This document shows positions 25,556 through 34,509 of a stretch of 36,916 nt of DNA, in pieces. How positions within the stretch are numbered: the stretch's first letter is position 1; every line of letters begins with the position of its first letter. The notes beneath the pieces were generated by a model, which worked only from the letters and a program-made list of their open reading frames with translations, made no database searches and was not told the origin of the DNA. This DNA comes from Bacteroidia bacterium (GTDB lineage: Bacteria; Bacteroidota; Bacteroidia; Bacteroidales; Prolixibacteraceae), in assembly GCA_026391655.1 (NCBI GenBank), contig JAPLDR010000053.1, positions 1 through 36,916 of the forward strand. Direction: 5' to 3'. The position numbers and the translations under genes were made by a program.

Positions 25556-25604
25556 TTTCTGTTTTATCATATCCAAAGAACTATTTTAGGAAAATTATTT
25601 TTTT

Positions 25605-26132
25605 ATGGAAGATTTTTTTTCGCCGGATGAAATCCGTGCATTAATGGTCAGGTGCGAGTCTGACCGCCAGCGTATTATTTTGTTTCTGTTATACAACTAT
25701 GGTTTAACTATTGATGAAGCGCTTGAATTAAAAGCGGGACAATTTATGCTAAAACCTGATTATGTCCGCTTCAATTTCACACGAAAACTAACCGGGAAAG
25801 CCCATTCCTATAAAATTCAGTTCGAGAATTATCGTCTTTTTTATAGGGGTTTGAATAAATTACAGGATCATGAGCCGCTGCTGCACAAGGATAAGAACCT
25901 TCCGATTTCGGATGCAATGGTTAAAAAAGATCTTTTTGATCTGGCCGTGACCATGAACAGAAAGATTACTCCAGGGCAATTGTTCGATAGCCATTTGTAT
26001 TGGTTGTTTCGCAAAGGAGTCAGTTTTGCCCAGGCTGTTGAGGAGTACGGGATAACGCTTTCCGGAAAACCATTTAAAGTTTGGGAAAGTGCGATGCTGG
26101 CCGGAAGGTTGTGGCCGTTTCTTTTAGAGTAA
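25605..26132 (+). CDS. Tyrosine-recombinase-like protein lacking catalytic residues
   Basis: A 175-residue protein that resembles a phage-integrase catalytic domain on its own, without the N-terminal SAM-like arm domain. FSPDEIRALMVRCESDRQRIILFLLYNYGLTIDEALELK matches the usual stretch in which GLRxSE carries the first catalytic Arg; here it is GLTIDE, with Thr in place of Arg. SHLYWLFRKGVSFAQAVEEYGI aligns with the HxLRHTFAT...LGH segment, but the Arg and second His are missing. The C-terminus LLAGRLWPFLL has no nucleophilic Tyr. It would bind DNA, if anything, without cleaving it. The assignment rests on recognised pattern, so an unrelated helical protein remains possible. Confidence 0.55.
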   Translation: MEDFFSPDEIRALMVRCESDRQRIILFLLYNYGLTIDEALELKAGQFMLKPDYVRFNFTRKLTGKAHSYKIQFENYRLFYRGLNKLQDHEPLLHKDKNLPISDAMVKKDLFDLAVTMNRKITPGQLFDSHLYWLFRKGVSFAQAVEEYGITLSGKPFKVWESAMLAGRLWPFLLE

Positions 26133-26207
26133 ATAGCCGGCATTAATTTTTTTAATATTCTCATTTATACTTTTCGGAGAGTTCCTTTGAAATTCTATAA
26201 TAGAAAT

Positions 26208-26236
26208 AAAAAAGGCGATCAATGACCGCCTTTTTT
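26208..26236. terminator. Bidirectional terminator
   Basis: AAAAAAGGCG at 26208-26217 pairs perfectly with 26227-26236, with a 9-nt loop in which three further bases can pair. The A and T runs on both sides serve the converging recombinase-like and esterase genes. Confidence 0.85.
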
Positions 26237-26254
26237 ATATTTATATTGTTTCTT

Positions 26255-27697
26255 TTATTTTGTTTTTCCCGGCCTTGAGTCGGTTCTGAATGGATTTGCA
26301 GGCAATCCTTCCATATTATAGAGATTCAGATCATCGGGATTATCTGCCCAGCCATATCTCACTGCAACAGGATTTTCGACTGCCTCACTCGTCACCATTA
26401 CTGTGTTCTCGTTTACAACGGTTGCTTTAGCCCATTTAAAATCACCATCTTTTGAGGCAATTGTAAAGCCGTTGATATAACCATAACGGTCATTCACCTT
26501 AAATCCTTTACCAACCTGGTTGAAGGTGATGTAGATTCTGTTTTTATCAATTTTCATCTCCTTGTAAGTTGGTCCGGTATAAACGAGGGTTTCGCCATAG
26601 GCAACTTTACGTGCTGCCAGCGATAACCGGTAGCCAACAGTTTGCTTATCGGTAGGGTGAATATTATCGGCATCTCCAACATCAATAATATTGGCCATTC
26701 CTGTATTTTCAACCTGAAGGGTTTGAGTTTGCGCTTCGCGCAATTCGGCCCACTCACTCTCGGCAGGTTCTGTAATCGGTTTTTTGTAATTGGCCAGCTG
26801 AACAAACAGGAACGGGAAATTTCCCTGGTTCCATTTGGTTCTCCAGTCTTTGATCATATTCGGGAAAACCCTTTTGTATTGCTGTGCCCGTGATGCATTC
26901 GATTCACCCTGGTACCAGATTGCTCCCCTGATTCCATAAGGGATGATCGGATTTAGCATTCCGTTGTAAAGAAGGGTAGGGTAGTTATTGGGGCCGACTT
27001 TTGCTGTTTTCATATCGACACTTTTTAATTTTTCGAGCATCTCTGAAAAGTCGGGATCTTGCGAGATGGTCTCTGCACTTGTCCATGTCTCGGCAACAGT
27101 TCCGCCCCATGAAGTGTGGATCAATCCGATCGGAACTTTTAGGTGTTCATAAAGATTACGTCCAAAGAAATAAGCCACAGCCGAGAAATCTGGAATTGTT
27201 TGTGGAGTACATATCCACCATTCACCATCTTCGAGGTTTTCCTGTGGTTCTTTTGCTACTCTTCTTTTTACAGTGAATAATCTGATATCAGGAAAGTTGG
27301 CTGCTGCAATTTCAGCTTCGGCGTTCTTTGTCTTCGAAACTTTAAACTCCATATTCGATTGCCCGGAGCAGACCCATACTTCACCGATCATGATATTTTC
27401 GATTGTACGGAAGTTTTTCCCTTTCACAGTCATTTTGTATGGGCCACCATACTCCATCTTTGGGAGGTTCACACGCCATTTGCCGTTTTTTCCTGTTCGT
27501 ACACTAACCGTATTTTTATCGAGTGTAACTGTTACTTTTTCACCTTTCGAAGCCCAACCCCAAACAGGAATCTCTATCCCTTTTTGAAGGACCATATTAC
27601 AATTAAAAAAAGGTGGCAGCGTAACCTGCGACATACCTGCTATTGACCACAAAAGCAGAAATAACAAAGACGAAGTTTTTAAAACGTTGGTTTTCAT
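26255..27697 (-). CDS. Sialate O-acetylesterase-like enzyme (SGNH hydrolase)
   Basis: An exported 480-residue esterase. A signal peptide (about 1-23, ending in GMSQ) is followed by a beta domain and an SGNH hydrolase domain: the nucleophile Ser in VWVCSGQSNMEF (about 110-121), GAIWYQGESNA, and the catalytic Asp-His in DNIHPTDK (about 347-354). Family members remove O-acetyl groups from sialic acid or from other glycans such as xylan. No sialidase or NanA-type genes are nearby, so the real substrate is open. It lies 35 bp after the phzF-like gene. Confidence 0.87.
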   Translation of the reverse strand: MKTNVLKTSSLLFLLLWSIAGMSQVTLPPFFNCNMVLQKGIEIPVWGWASKGEKVTVTLDKNTVSVRTGKNGKWRVNLPKMEYGGPYKMTVKGKNFRTIENIMIGEVWVCSGQSNMEFKVSKTKNAEAEIAAANFPDIRLFTVKRRVAKEPQENLEDGEWWICTPQTIPDFSAVAYFFGRNLYEHLKVPIGLIHTSWGGTVAETWTSAETISQDPDFSEMLEKLKSVDMKTAKVGPNNYPTLLYNGMLNPIIPYGIRGAIWYQGESNASRAQQYKRVFPNMIKDWRTKWNQGNFPFLFVQLANYKKPITEPAESEWAELREAQTQTLQVENTGMANIIDVGDADNIHPTDKQTVGYRLSLAARKVAYGETLVYTGPTYKEMKIDKNRIYITFNQVGKGFKVNDRYGYINGFTIASKDGDFKWAKATVVNENTVMVTSEAVENPVAVRYGWADNPDDLNLYNMEGLPANPFRTDSRPGKTK

Positions 27698-27732
27698 TAG
27701 TAAATAATATTTATTAATTCATAATTGAACAT

Positions 27733-28521
27733 CTAAGTCAATGTAATTGAGCCAATCATATAAGTGCACGCCTTCCCGGAAATCAGCACTCTGTCACCAG
27801 TGAGTTGACATTTCAAAAATCCTCCCCTTGCTGAGAGTTGACGCGCTTTAAATTTTAGCTGATTAAGACGATGTGCCCAGAACGGAACGAGCGTGGTGTG
27901 TGCAGACCCAGTAACGGGATCTTCATTAACACCAATTAAAGGTGCAAAAAACCTTGAAACGAAATCGCAGTCGTAACCCGGCGCAGTTACGATTATTCCG
28001 CGTGCCTCAATTTTTCTTAATAAGTTGAAATCGGGTTTGATCTCTTCAATATCTTCCTGCGACGGATAGTAAAGGAGATAATCGGTCTTGCCTTTCCAAA
28101 TCTCTAAAGGTTTGCTTCCCATAGATTTGAACAGATGGTCAGGTGGTAATGTTGGCTCGATGGTATCGGCCGGAAAATCGAGAGTAAGATATTCTCCCTT
28201 TTTATACACTTCAAGCTTTCCGCTGTAAACCGAATCAAAAGTAAGGTGATCTCCATTATAATTGAGATGATTAAACAACACATACGCGGAAGCCAGTGTG
28301 GCATGACCACATAATTCGACTTCGGCAAACGGAGTAAACCATCTGATTTCGAATAGATTGTCTCTTTTTTTGAAAAAGGCGGTTTCGGGAAGATTATTTT
28401 CGGCAGCAATATTTTGCAAAATATCGTCCGAAGGCCAGAAATCAAGGGGGCACACTGCGGCGGGATTGCCTAAAAATAAACGGTCAGTGAATGCATCGAC
28501 CTGGTAAATCGGGATGATCAT
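27733..28521 (-). CDS. PhzF-family isomerase
   Basis: A 262-residue protein of the PhzF/diaminopimelate-epimerase-like fold, with two similar halves. The catalytic Glu46 is in NNLPETAFF, the first-half signature is VELCGHATLASAYVL, and the second-half signature is VNEDPVTGSAHTTLVPFW. Such proteins catalyse isomerisations, but most non-phenazine members have no known substrate. It lies 62 bp after the MEMO1-AMMECR1 gene on the same strand and 35 bp before the esterase gene. No phenazine genes are present. Confidence 0.9.
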   Translation of the reverse strand: MIIPIYQVDAFTDRLFLGNPAAVCPLDFWPSDDILQNIAAENNLPETAFFKKRDNLFEIRWFTPFAEVELCGHATLASAYVLFNHLNYNGDHLTFDSVYSGKLEVYKKGEYLTLDFPADTIEPTLPPDHLFKSMGSKPLEIWKGKTDYLLYYPSQEDIEEIKPDFNLLRKIEARGIIVTAPGYDCDFVSRFFAPLIGVNEDPVTGSAHTTLVPFWAHRLNQLKFKARQLSARGGFLKCQLTGDRVLISGKACTYMIGSITLT

Positions 28522-28583
28522 AAATGGAAATAATTGAAGTTGCAGATAGTGTTAATCGTTCAAAGATAGGAAATTTGACGTAA

Positions 28584-29981
28584 TTATTCACTAATTATAA
28601 GAGCTTCATAAGTATAAAGTTCTCCGGTTTTCCAGCCATCCCATCCGATTCCCACCTTGTCGCGGGCACAATGTCCCAAAAATTCATCTTTCGTCCAATT
28701 GGTTTCCAAAGCCACCTGCGGCAGAAAAGTCCCGCTGCTCAGTCCCTTTTTAATGTATATTCCATGCTTCCCAAGTTGTATTTGATCAATTGAGTCGATC
28801 TTTTTCAGCGGTGTGAGGATCGAAATTTCAATTTTAATATTGCTGAGTTCTTTGTTTGAAACGGCATCAAATCGCGAATCACGTGTTGCAGCCGCAATTG
28901 CCATTTCTTTAATCGTTTGATATAATGGCATATTTGGATTGAATCGTCCGATGCATCCGCGGAGTTTACCTTCTACTTTTAAGGTTACAAATGCTCCGTA
29001 TTTTTCATTCAGGATTCCTGAGTATCCAGATTCGGAAGGCGGGTATTTGCTGTTTTTAAGGTACCCGGCGATGCCTTCCCTGGCATGTTTCAATAATTCA
29101 CGTTTTTCATCTTCTGTAATATTTAATTGGCTGTTCAGTCTGTTAACGGCAATCGCCCAATAACCCACAACACGGTTTTTATCACCTTCAGGAACATCCC
29201 CCGAGTTTTTATAGACGATTTTTTCGAATGAAATACCCGCATTGGCATGGGTGAGATGGAGGAGGGTTTGAACGGCCGCTGCGCCACAAAGTCCTGTCAA
29301 TAGGTTTTTTATAAATGAATTGTTGTTTTTATTACAGATATTCTTTAGTTTTTCAATATCATTCGCAACGATGGCCTCTGCTGTTTCGGCATCGGTTTTG
29401 CAGGCCATTTCATACGATGGGTAGTGTGAAAAATCGGTACTGATCACAAACAGATTTTCATCATTAAACCAGGGTTTTAAGGCTTCGGCAAGTTCTATGC
29501 AAAGTGAAGGATCATCGCTGCCAATTATTAATGGAACTATTTGAAAATCATTGTGCAACCAATATTGTAGAAATGGCAGCTGTACTTCGAGCGAATGTTC
29601 CGCCCGGTCTGCTTCTTCGTCATAATAAATAAATTTGTTTTTTTCAATAAGCTGAGAGGTAGTCTTTTCGTTGATTATTACCTCTCCGGAAGGAGTAATA
29701 TAACGACCTTTTGGATAGATGCTTACTCCGTTGAAATGTTTCCGGTGCGATCGTCCAATGATAAAAATATTCTCGTATTGCGCCTTTCTGTTAAGTTTTG
29801 TATAGGCTGAAGCAGCCACCCCACCCGAAAAAACATACCCGGCATGGGGCACAATTAATGCTGCCACATCGGTTTCCGGATTTTTTGTCGCCTTTATGAA
29901 CAGATCTGAAACCTGATTCTTCAAGGCTTTGGCAGTTGCCGGATAGAATGTCCCTGCAACCGCCGGCATTCTCTTTGTCAT
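28584..29981 (-). CDS. MEMO1-AMMECR1 fusion (AmmeMemoRadiSam systems B and A)
   Basis: A 465-residue two-domain protein. Residues 1-270 are a MEMO1-like domain: RMPAVAGTFYPA, IVPHAGYVFSGGVAASAY, GRSHRKHFNGVSIY, HSLEVQLPFLQ, STDFSHYPSY and LTGLCGAAAVQTLL. Its conserved His, Asp and Cys form the presumed metal site of this dioxygenase-related fold. Residues about 285-465 are an AMMECR1 domain with SGYSGILNEKYGAFVTLK and the invariant LRGCIGRF. In many genomes these two proteins and a radical-SAM enzyme form the AmmeMemoRadiSam set of unknown function. Here the first two are one polypeptide and the third is not in the window. Confidence 0.92.
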   Translation of the reverse strand: MTKRMPAVAGTFYPATAKALKNQVSDLFIKATKNPETDVAALIVPHAGYVFSGGVAASAYTKLNRKAQYENIFIIGRSHRKHFNGVSIYPKGRYITPSGEVIINEKTTSQLIEKNKFIYYDEEADRAEHSLEVQLPFLQYWLHNDFQIVPLIIGSDDPSLCIELAEALKPWFNDENLFVISTDFSHYPSYEMACKTDAETAEAIVANDIEKLKNICNKNNNSFIKNLLTGLCGAAAVQTLLHLTHANAGISFEKIVYKNSGDVPEGDKNRVVGYWAIAVNRLNSQLNITEDEKRELLKHAREGIAGYLKNSKYPPSESGYSGILNEKYGAFVTLKVEGKLRGCIGRFNPNMPLYQTIKEMAIAAATRDSRFDAVSNKELSNIKIEISILTPLKKIDSIDQIQLGKHGIYIKKGLSSGTFLPQVALETNWTKDEFLGHCARDKVGIGWDGWKTGELYTYEALIISE

Positions 29982-30111
29982 ATTTTAGTGATTATGTGGT
30001 GATATATCTGAAATTCAAATAATAAAATCCCTTGTCAGGATAAGAACAGGTTCCATTTTGCGATCAGTTTTGACACAATAAAATTAAGAAAAATGAATCG
30101 GATTTGAATCG

Positions 30112-30119
30112 TAGATTTG
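30112..30119 (+). promoter_or_regulatory. Candidate -7 box for the creatininase-led cluster
   Basis: TAGATTTG matches TAnnTTTG. Initiation near 30126 gives a leader of about 40 nt before the ATG at 30167. A -33 element is not visible. Confidence 0.35.
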
Positions 30120-30166
30120 AGGTTTGCAGAGTTTTATTAATTTTATGCTTTTAACCAAAAGTAATT

Positions 30167-30937
30167 ATGCATCCATATCTTCTTGCAGAAACAAATTGGA
30201 AGGCAGTAAAACAGTCCGATTTTCAGCTGGCTGTATTGCCATGGGGAGCTACCGAAGCCCACAATTATCACCTTCCTTACGGGACAGATAATATTCTGGC
30301 CGACCGTATTGCTGCCGAATCGGCACGAATAGCCTTTGATCATGGAGGCAAAGTAATCGTCCTCCCAACTGTCCCTTTCGGGGTAAATACGGGTCAACCA
30401 GATGTCAAATTCGATATGAACCTGAATCCTGGAACCCAAATGATGATTCTGAAAGATCTGATTACTGTTCTTGATCGTCAGGAGATTCATAAACTTGTAA
30501 TTATGAACACGCATGGCGGGAACGATTTTAAACAGATTATCAGAGAATTGAATTTGCTCTTTCCAAAGATGTTTATTTGTCAGTGTAACTGGTTTAAAAT
30601 TCCTGGAGCTGAAACCTATTTTGAAGATTTGGGCGAACATGCAGGTGAAGTTGAAACCAGTTTTATGCAGTATTTTACTCCTGAACTTGTTCTGCCATTA
30701 TCTGAAGCCGGTGAAGGTAAGGCCCGGATATTTAGTGTTGCTGCGCTGAATGAAGGATGGGCCTGGGCCGAGCGTATTTGGACCAAAGTGACAAAAGACA
30801 CAGGGATTGGAAACCCGGCTCACGCGACTGCCGAAAAAGGGGAAGCCTTCTTCAAAATGATTACCGAAAAAATCGGAATATTTTTGTACGAACTGGCCGT
30901 TGTTAATACTGATGAACTCTATAAAGATAAGTCATGA
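30167..30937 (+). CDS. Creatininase-family hydrolase
   Basis: A 256-residue metal-dependent amidohydrolase of the creatininase fold. The metal ligands are in WGATEAHNYHLPYGTDN (Glu30, His32, Asp41), NTHGGND (His116) and the LGEHAGEVETS loop (His157, Glu161 or Glu163). Relatives include creatininase, formamide hydrolases of riboflavin/F420 synthesis (ArfB) and the diketo-inositol hydrolase IolN. It opens a plus-strand carbohydrate cluster that also encodes an epimerase and two dehydrogenases, so a sugar-ring or lactone-opening role in that pathway is more likely than creatinine breakdown. This is inference from context. Confidence 0.88.
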   Translation: MHPYLLAETNWKAVKQSDFQLAVLPWGATEAHNYHLPYGTDNILADRIAAESARIAFDHGGKVIVLPTVPFGVNTGQPDVKFDMNLNPGTQMMILKDLITVLDRQEIHKLVIMNTHGGNDFKQIIRELNLLFPKMFICQCNWFKIPGAETYFEDLGEHAGEVETSFMQYFTPELVLPLSEAGEGKARIFSVAALNEGWAWAERIWTKVTKDTGIGNPAHATAEKGEAFFKMITEKIGIFLYELAVVNTDELYKDKS

Positions 30938-31001
30938 GAAATCGTAATGTGGTAAAGACATAATTTCAACTGCCTTTGGCTAAAACAACGAGACTAAAAT
31001 A

Positions 31002-32234
31002 ATGGAGAATGAAAAACAGCTGACTATTTCCTCAAATGGTTCGCGCAGTTCACAAACGTACGTCCTTGCGACAGCTTTTCTTACCTTATTTGCCATTGTT
31101 GGATTTATTATCTATGGATTACCATTCTTCTACGATTTCATGACGAAAGAATATGGTTGGTCCAGGGCAGTGGTTACTTCGGGGAATGCATTGGGTAAAT
31201 TACTGGTCGCACCCTTATTTGGTTTTTTTGCAGGTTGGTTGATTGATTATTACGGTCCGCGAAGGCTTATGCTTGCCGGAGTTTTAATGGCAGGGACAGC
31301 TTTAGTCGGTTTGAGTATGTCAAGCTCACTGCCATTTTTCTACCTGTTTTATATTCTGAATGCACTTGGTTATGTTTTTGGAGGCCCTCTCCCTTGCCAG
31401 GTACTGATTTCCAGATGGTTTGATAAGAACAGGGGGAAAGCGATGGGAATCGCCTACCTCGGAATCGGGAGTGGCGGGGCATTGGTCCCCTACATCATAG
31501 CCGGGTTGGAAAAGAATCTCGGTTGGCACCTGACTTTGGTGACGCTTGGAATATTGATTATACTGATTGCATTTCCGATGGCTTATTTCATTAAAGAGCC
31601 GACGAGAGTATTCGGAGCAAAAGGAAATGTACCATCTTTGGTCCCCACCGGAACAATTCTTAAAAATCCAAATTTTTACCTGCTGGCCATTGGCAGCATG
31701 TGTTCAATAGGAGCTGTCGGCGGTATAATGCAACACCTGAAACTCTACCTTATCGATCACGATTTTTCCCAGTTTCAGGCTGCAAGAATATTGTTCTTTG
31801 TGATGCTTTCAAGTCTTGCGGGTAGGGTTTTAATGGGTTTCCTGGCCGATCTGATCAATCGTAAATATGTGATGATCCTGATTTACATGATCGTTGCCTG
31901 TGCAATCCCATTGTTAATGGTTCCCGATTTTTCTGGAAAAATTTACATTTTTGCTGTTATATTTGGAGTCGGACTCGGTGGCGATTACATGATTATCCCT
32001 TTGATGGCGGCTGATTTGTTTGGGATAAAAGCGTTGGGTCGGACAATGGGAATTATTTTAGTGGCCGATGGAATTGCTGAATCAGTTTTCCCAATGCTGG
32101 TAGGAGCTTTATACAACGAAACTTCGAAAAGTTATACCGTAGGATTTACTGTTTTGATCTGTGTGGCGACACTTGGAGCCATAATTGTCTCGTTCCTTCC
32201 ACAGACGATAAAGAATAAAAGAATGAAGGAATGA
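31002..32234 (+). CDS. MFS transporter (monocarboxylate/oxalate-formate antiporter-like)
   Basis: A 410-residue inner-membrane carrier with 12 predicted helices. The loop 2-3 motif region is FFAGWLIDYYGPRRLMLAG, and GKAMGIAYLGIGSGGALVPYI lies in helix 5, in the style of oxalate/formate and monocarboxylate porters. Loop 8-9 has MGFLADLINRK. The position between the creatininase-family and GH88 genes suggests uptake of the acidic sugar or oligosaccharide handled by the cluster. The substrate is not readable. Confidence 0.88.
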   Translation: MENEKQLTISSNGSRSSQTYVLATAFLTLFAIVGFIIYGLPFFYDFMTKEYGWSRAVVTSGNALGKLLVAPLFGFFAGWLIDYYGPRRLMLAGVLMAGTALVGLSMSSSLPFFYLFYILNALGYVFGGPLPCQVLISRWFDKNRGKAMGIAYLGIGSGGALVPYIIAGLEKNLGWHLTLVTLGILIILIAFPMAYFIKEPTRVFGAKGNVPSLVPTGTILKNPNFYLLAIGSMCSIGAVGGIMQHLKLYLIDHDFSQFQAARILFFVMLSSLAGRVLMGFLADLINRKYVMILIYMIVACAIPLLMVPDFSGKIYIFAVIFGVGLGGDYMIIPLMAADLFGIKALGRTMGIILVADGIAESVFPMLVGALYNETSKSYTVGFTVLICVATLGAIIVSFLPQTIKNKRMKE

Positions 32235-32270
32235 ATATTATTGAACAATGACCATTGAACATTTGTCTGT

Positions 32271-33650
32271 ATGATAATTGATTACAACATCAAGCCGGAA
32301 GATTTGAAAGAAAAACTCAACCGATTCTGGGGATTATCCGGAGAAAAAATCCTCAGAATTGAATCGGAATATAACCAGAGATTAGGAGCACCGGTTTTTA
32401 CCGTTAACGGGAAATATTCGACGCGCGGCTGGACAGAATGGACGCAGGGATTCCAGTTTGGTTCTGCAATCCTTCAGTTCGATGCTACTGGGGATGAAAC
32501 CTTTCTGAAGATTGGCCGCGAAAATACGGTGAGTAAAATGACACATCATATCAGTCATGCCGGGGTTCATGATCATGGGTTTAACAACATAAGTACCTAC
32601 GGAAATCTTCACCGACTGATGAAAGAAGGGAAAATGCCTCACAACGAATGGGAAAAGAATTTTTACGAACTTGCTTTAAAAGCTTCAGGAGCAGTTCAGG
32701 CAAGCCGTTGGAGTAAAACGCCAGACGGAGGTTTCATCTACTCTTTTAACGGTCCTCATTCGCTGTTTGTCGACACCATCCGGTCATGCAGGGTACTAAT
32801 GATGGCGCATGGACTGGGTCATTATTTGCCTGGCGAGAATGATATCAGGATTTCGCTTATCCGGCGGGCAATCGGTCATTTGCTTGCAACCGCTAAATAT
32901 TCTGTTTATTACGACGAGGGTCGTGATATTTATGACGAATGGGGTCGAACAGCTCATGAATCTGTTTTTAATCCTAAGGACGGTAACTACCGCTGTCCTA
33001 ATTCCCAACAGGGATACTCGGGCTTTTCGACCTGGACACGAGGTCTCGCATGGGCAATGCTTGGATTTGCAGAGGAAGTTGAGTTCGTAAATACACTTCA
33101 TAAAGATGAATTTGAAAATATTGAAAGTAAAGGAAGTATAATCAGAAAACTACTCAAAGGAGCCGAAGCGACCTGCGATTTCTATATCGATCATACACCT
33201 GTAGATGGCATTCCTTATTGGGACACTGGTGCGCCTGGATTAGTTCACCTGAAGGAGTATCTTAAACTACCGGCTGATCCGTTTAATGATTTCGAACCAG
33301 TTGATAGTTCAGCTGCCGCAATTGGCGCACAGGGACTTTTTCGGCTCGGTCATTACATGATTTCAAAAGGGAGAGTTGAAGAGGGAACCCGCTATTGGCA
33401 GGCCGGATTAACCGTTGTCTCACGATTACTCGAAACTCCGTATTTATCTGTCGATCCGGATCATCAGGGGATTTTACTTCATTCAGTTTATCATCGCCCA
33501 AACGGATGGGATTATATTCCGAAAGGATTTAAAATACCATGTAACGAGTCAGGTATGTGGGGAGATTACCATATGCGTGAATCTGCATTATACCTGTCGA
33601 AGATCATTTCTGGAGATCATTATTACACCTTTTTCAACGGAATATTATAA
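32271..33650 (+). CDS. GH88-like unsaturated glucuronyl hydrolase
   Basis: A 459-residue (alpha/alpha)6-barrel protein. GH88 landmarks are VHDHGFNNIST with Asp101, SLFVDTIRSCRVL with Asp168 (the two acids equivalent to the UGL catalytic pair), QGYSGFSTWTRGLAWAMLGF, DGIPYWDTGAP and DSSAAAIGAQGL. Such enzymes hydrate and release the 4,5-unsaturated uronic acid left at oligosaccharide ends by lyases. The N-terminus has no signal peptide, so it acts in the cytosol after import. No polysaccharide lyase or SusCD pair is in the window. The epimerase gene follows after only 3 bp, so the two are cotranscribed. Confidence 0.85.
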   Translation: MIIDYNIKPEDLKEKLNRFWGLSGEKILRIESEYNQRLGAPVFTVNGKYSTRGWTEWTQGFQFGSAILQFDATGDETFLKIGRENTVSKMTHHISHAGVHDHGFNNISTYGNLHRLMKEGKMPHNEWEKNFYELALKASGAVQASRWSKTPDGGFIYSFNGPHSLFVDTIRSCRVLMMAHGLGHYLPGENDIRISLIRRAIGHLLATAKYSVYYDEGRDIYDEWGRTAHESVFNPKDGNYRCPNSQQGYSGFSTWTRGLAWAMLGFAEEVEFVNTLHKDEFENIESKGSIIRKLLKGAEATCDFYIDHTPVDGIPYWDTGAPGLVHLKEYLKLPADPFNDFEPVDSSAAAIGAQGLFRLGHYMISKGRVEEGTRYWQAGLTVVSRLLETPYLSVDPDHQGILLHSVYHRPNGWDYIPKGFKIPCNESGMWGDYHMRESALYLSKIISGDHYYTFFNGIL

Positions 33651-33653
33651 GCA

Positions 33654-34484
33654 ATGGCCTCATCAATGAAAGACCTTTCTAAACTTTGTGTTCACACGTT
33701 AACCACCAAACCATGGGGAATAGAAGCTTGCGTGAAGAATTATTCCGAAGTTGGTATTTATGGCATTACGATCTGGCGGAATGTGCTGGAAAATAAAAAC
33801 TTAAACGAGGTTCGGGCGCTTTTGGATGATTATAGCATGGAAGTAGTTTCTCTCTGTCGCGGTGGATTTTTCCCATCGGTTGATAAGGGTAAGCGTGACT
33901 CCGCAATTGAGGATAACCTGATAGCAATTGAACAGGCTGCTGCTGTAGGTGCACCATTGATTGTGCTGGTTTGCGGAGCCGATGGCCGGCAGTCTCTTGA
34001 AATATCTAGGGAACAAATTACCGAAGGTATTCTCCGAATCTTACCTGCTGCAAAAAGTACAGGTGTGAAACTGTCCATCGAGCCGCTTCACCCCATGTAT
34101 GCTGGTGATCGTTCGGCCATTAATACCATAAAACAGGCTAACGATATGGCCGAAATGATCAATTCTGATTTGGTGGGAGTTGCTGTTGATGTCTATCATC
34201 TTTGGTGGGATGACACCTTAAAAGCTGAAATTAAGCGTTGTGCCGACCATGATCATTTGTTCGCTTTTCATGTTTGCGACTGGAATGTCCCGACGACCGA
34301 TTTTTTGAATGATCGTGGATTAATGGGAGATGGTTGCATCAATATTTCTGAAATAAGAGGTTGGGTCGAAGATGCCGGATTCAAAGGATTTAATGAAGTT
34401 GAGATCTTTTCCGATAAATACTGGGCTACGGATCAGAAACTTTATCTCGAGAAAATAAAACAGGCATATTTAACTAAGACCTGA
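33654..34484 (+). CDS. Sugar phosphate isomerase/epimerase (AP endonuclease 2-like TIM barrel)
   Basis: A 276-residue TIM barrel of the xylose-isomerase-like superfamily. The expected metal ligands lie in IEPLHPMYAGDRS (Glu), VDVYHLWWD (Asp/His), FHVCDWN (His) and the closing EVEIFS (Glu). Relatives include inosose dehydratase, hydroxypyruvate isomerase, tagatose 3-epimerases and the 5-keto-L-gluconate epimerase IolO. It starts 3 bp after the GH88 gene and precedes the Gfo/Idh dehydrogenase gene, which suggests it isomerises a keto-sugar or keto-acid made in this pathway. Confidence 0.87.
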   Translation: MASSMKDLSKLCVHTLTTKPWGIEACVKNYSEVGIYGITIWRNVLENKNLNEVRALLDDYSMEVVSLCRGGFFPSVDKGKRDSAIEDNLIAIEQAAAVGAPLIVLVCGADGRQSLEISREQITEGILRILPAAKSTGVKLSIEPLHPMYAGDRSAINTIKQANDMAEMINSDLVGVAVDVYHLWWDDTLKAEIKRCADHDHLFAFHVCDWNVPTTDFLNDRGLMGDGCINISEIRGWVEDAGFKGFNEVEIFSDKYWATDQKLYLEKIKQAYLTKT

Positions 34485-34509
34485 ATAGGAAAGCAGAATA
34501 TCGGTTACT

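Larger units (their letters stand above)
25262..25604. other. 343-bp intergenic region between nfo and the recombinase-like gene
   Basis: No gene was found. The first 160 bp show no structure I can support. The second half contains a complete promoter (25422-25452) followed by two inverted repeats (25471-25491 and 25523-25547), the signature of a structured leader or a small RNA. Confidence 0.6.

Noticed and set aside
26255-29981. Possible phenazine or sialic-acid pathway from the PhzF and sialate esterase names
   Set aside because: No other phenazine or sialic-acid genes occur nearby. Both families have many members with different or unknown substrates.
33415-33669. 84-codon plus-strand frame over the end of the GH88 gene
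   Set aside because: Out-of-frame shadow of the GH88 coding sequence, with no independent signals.
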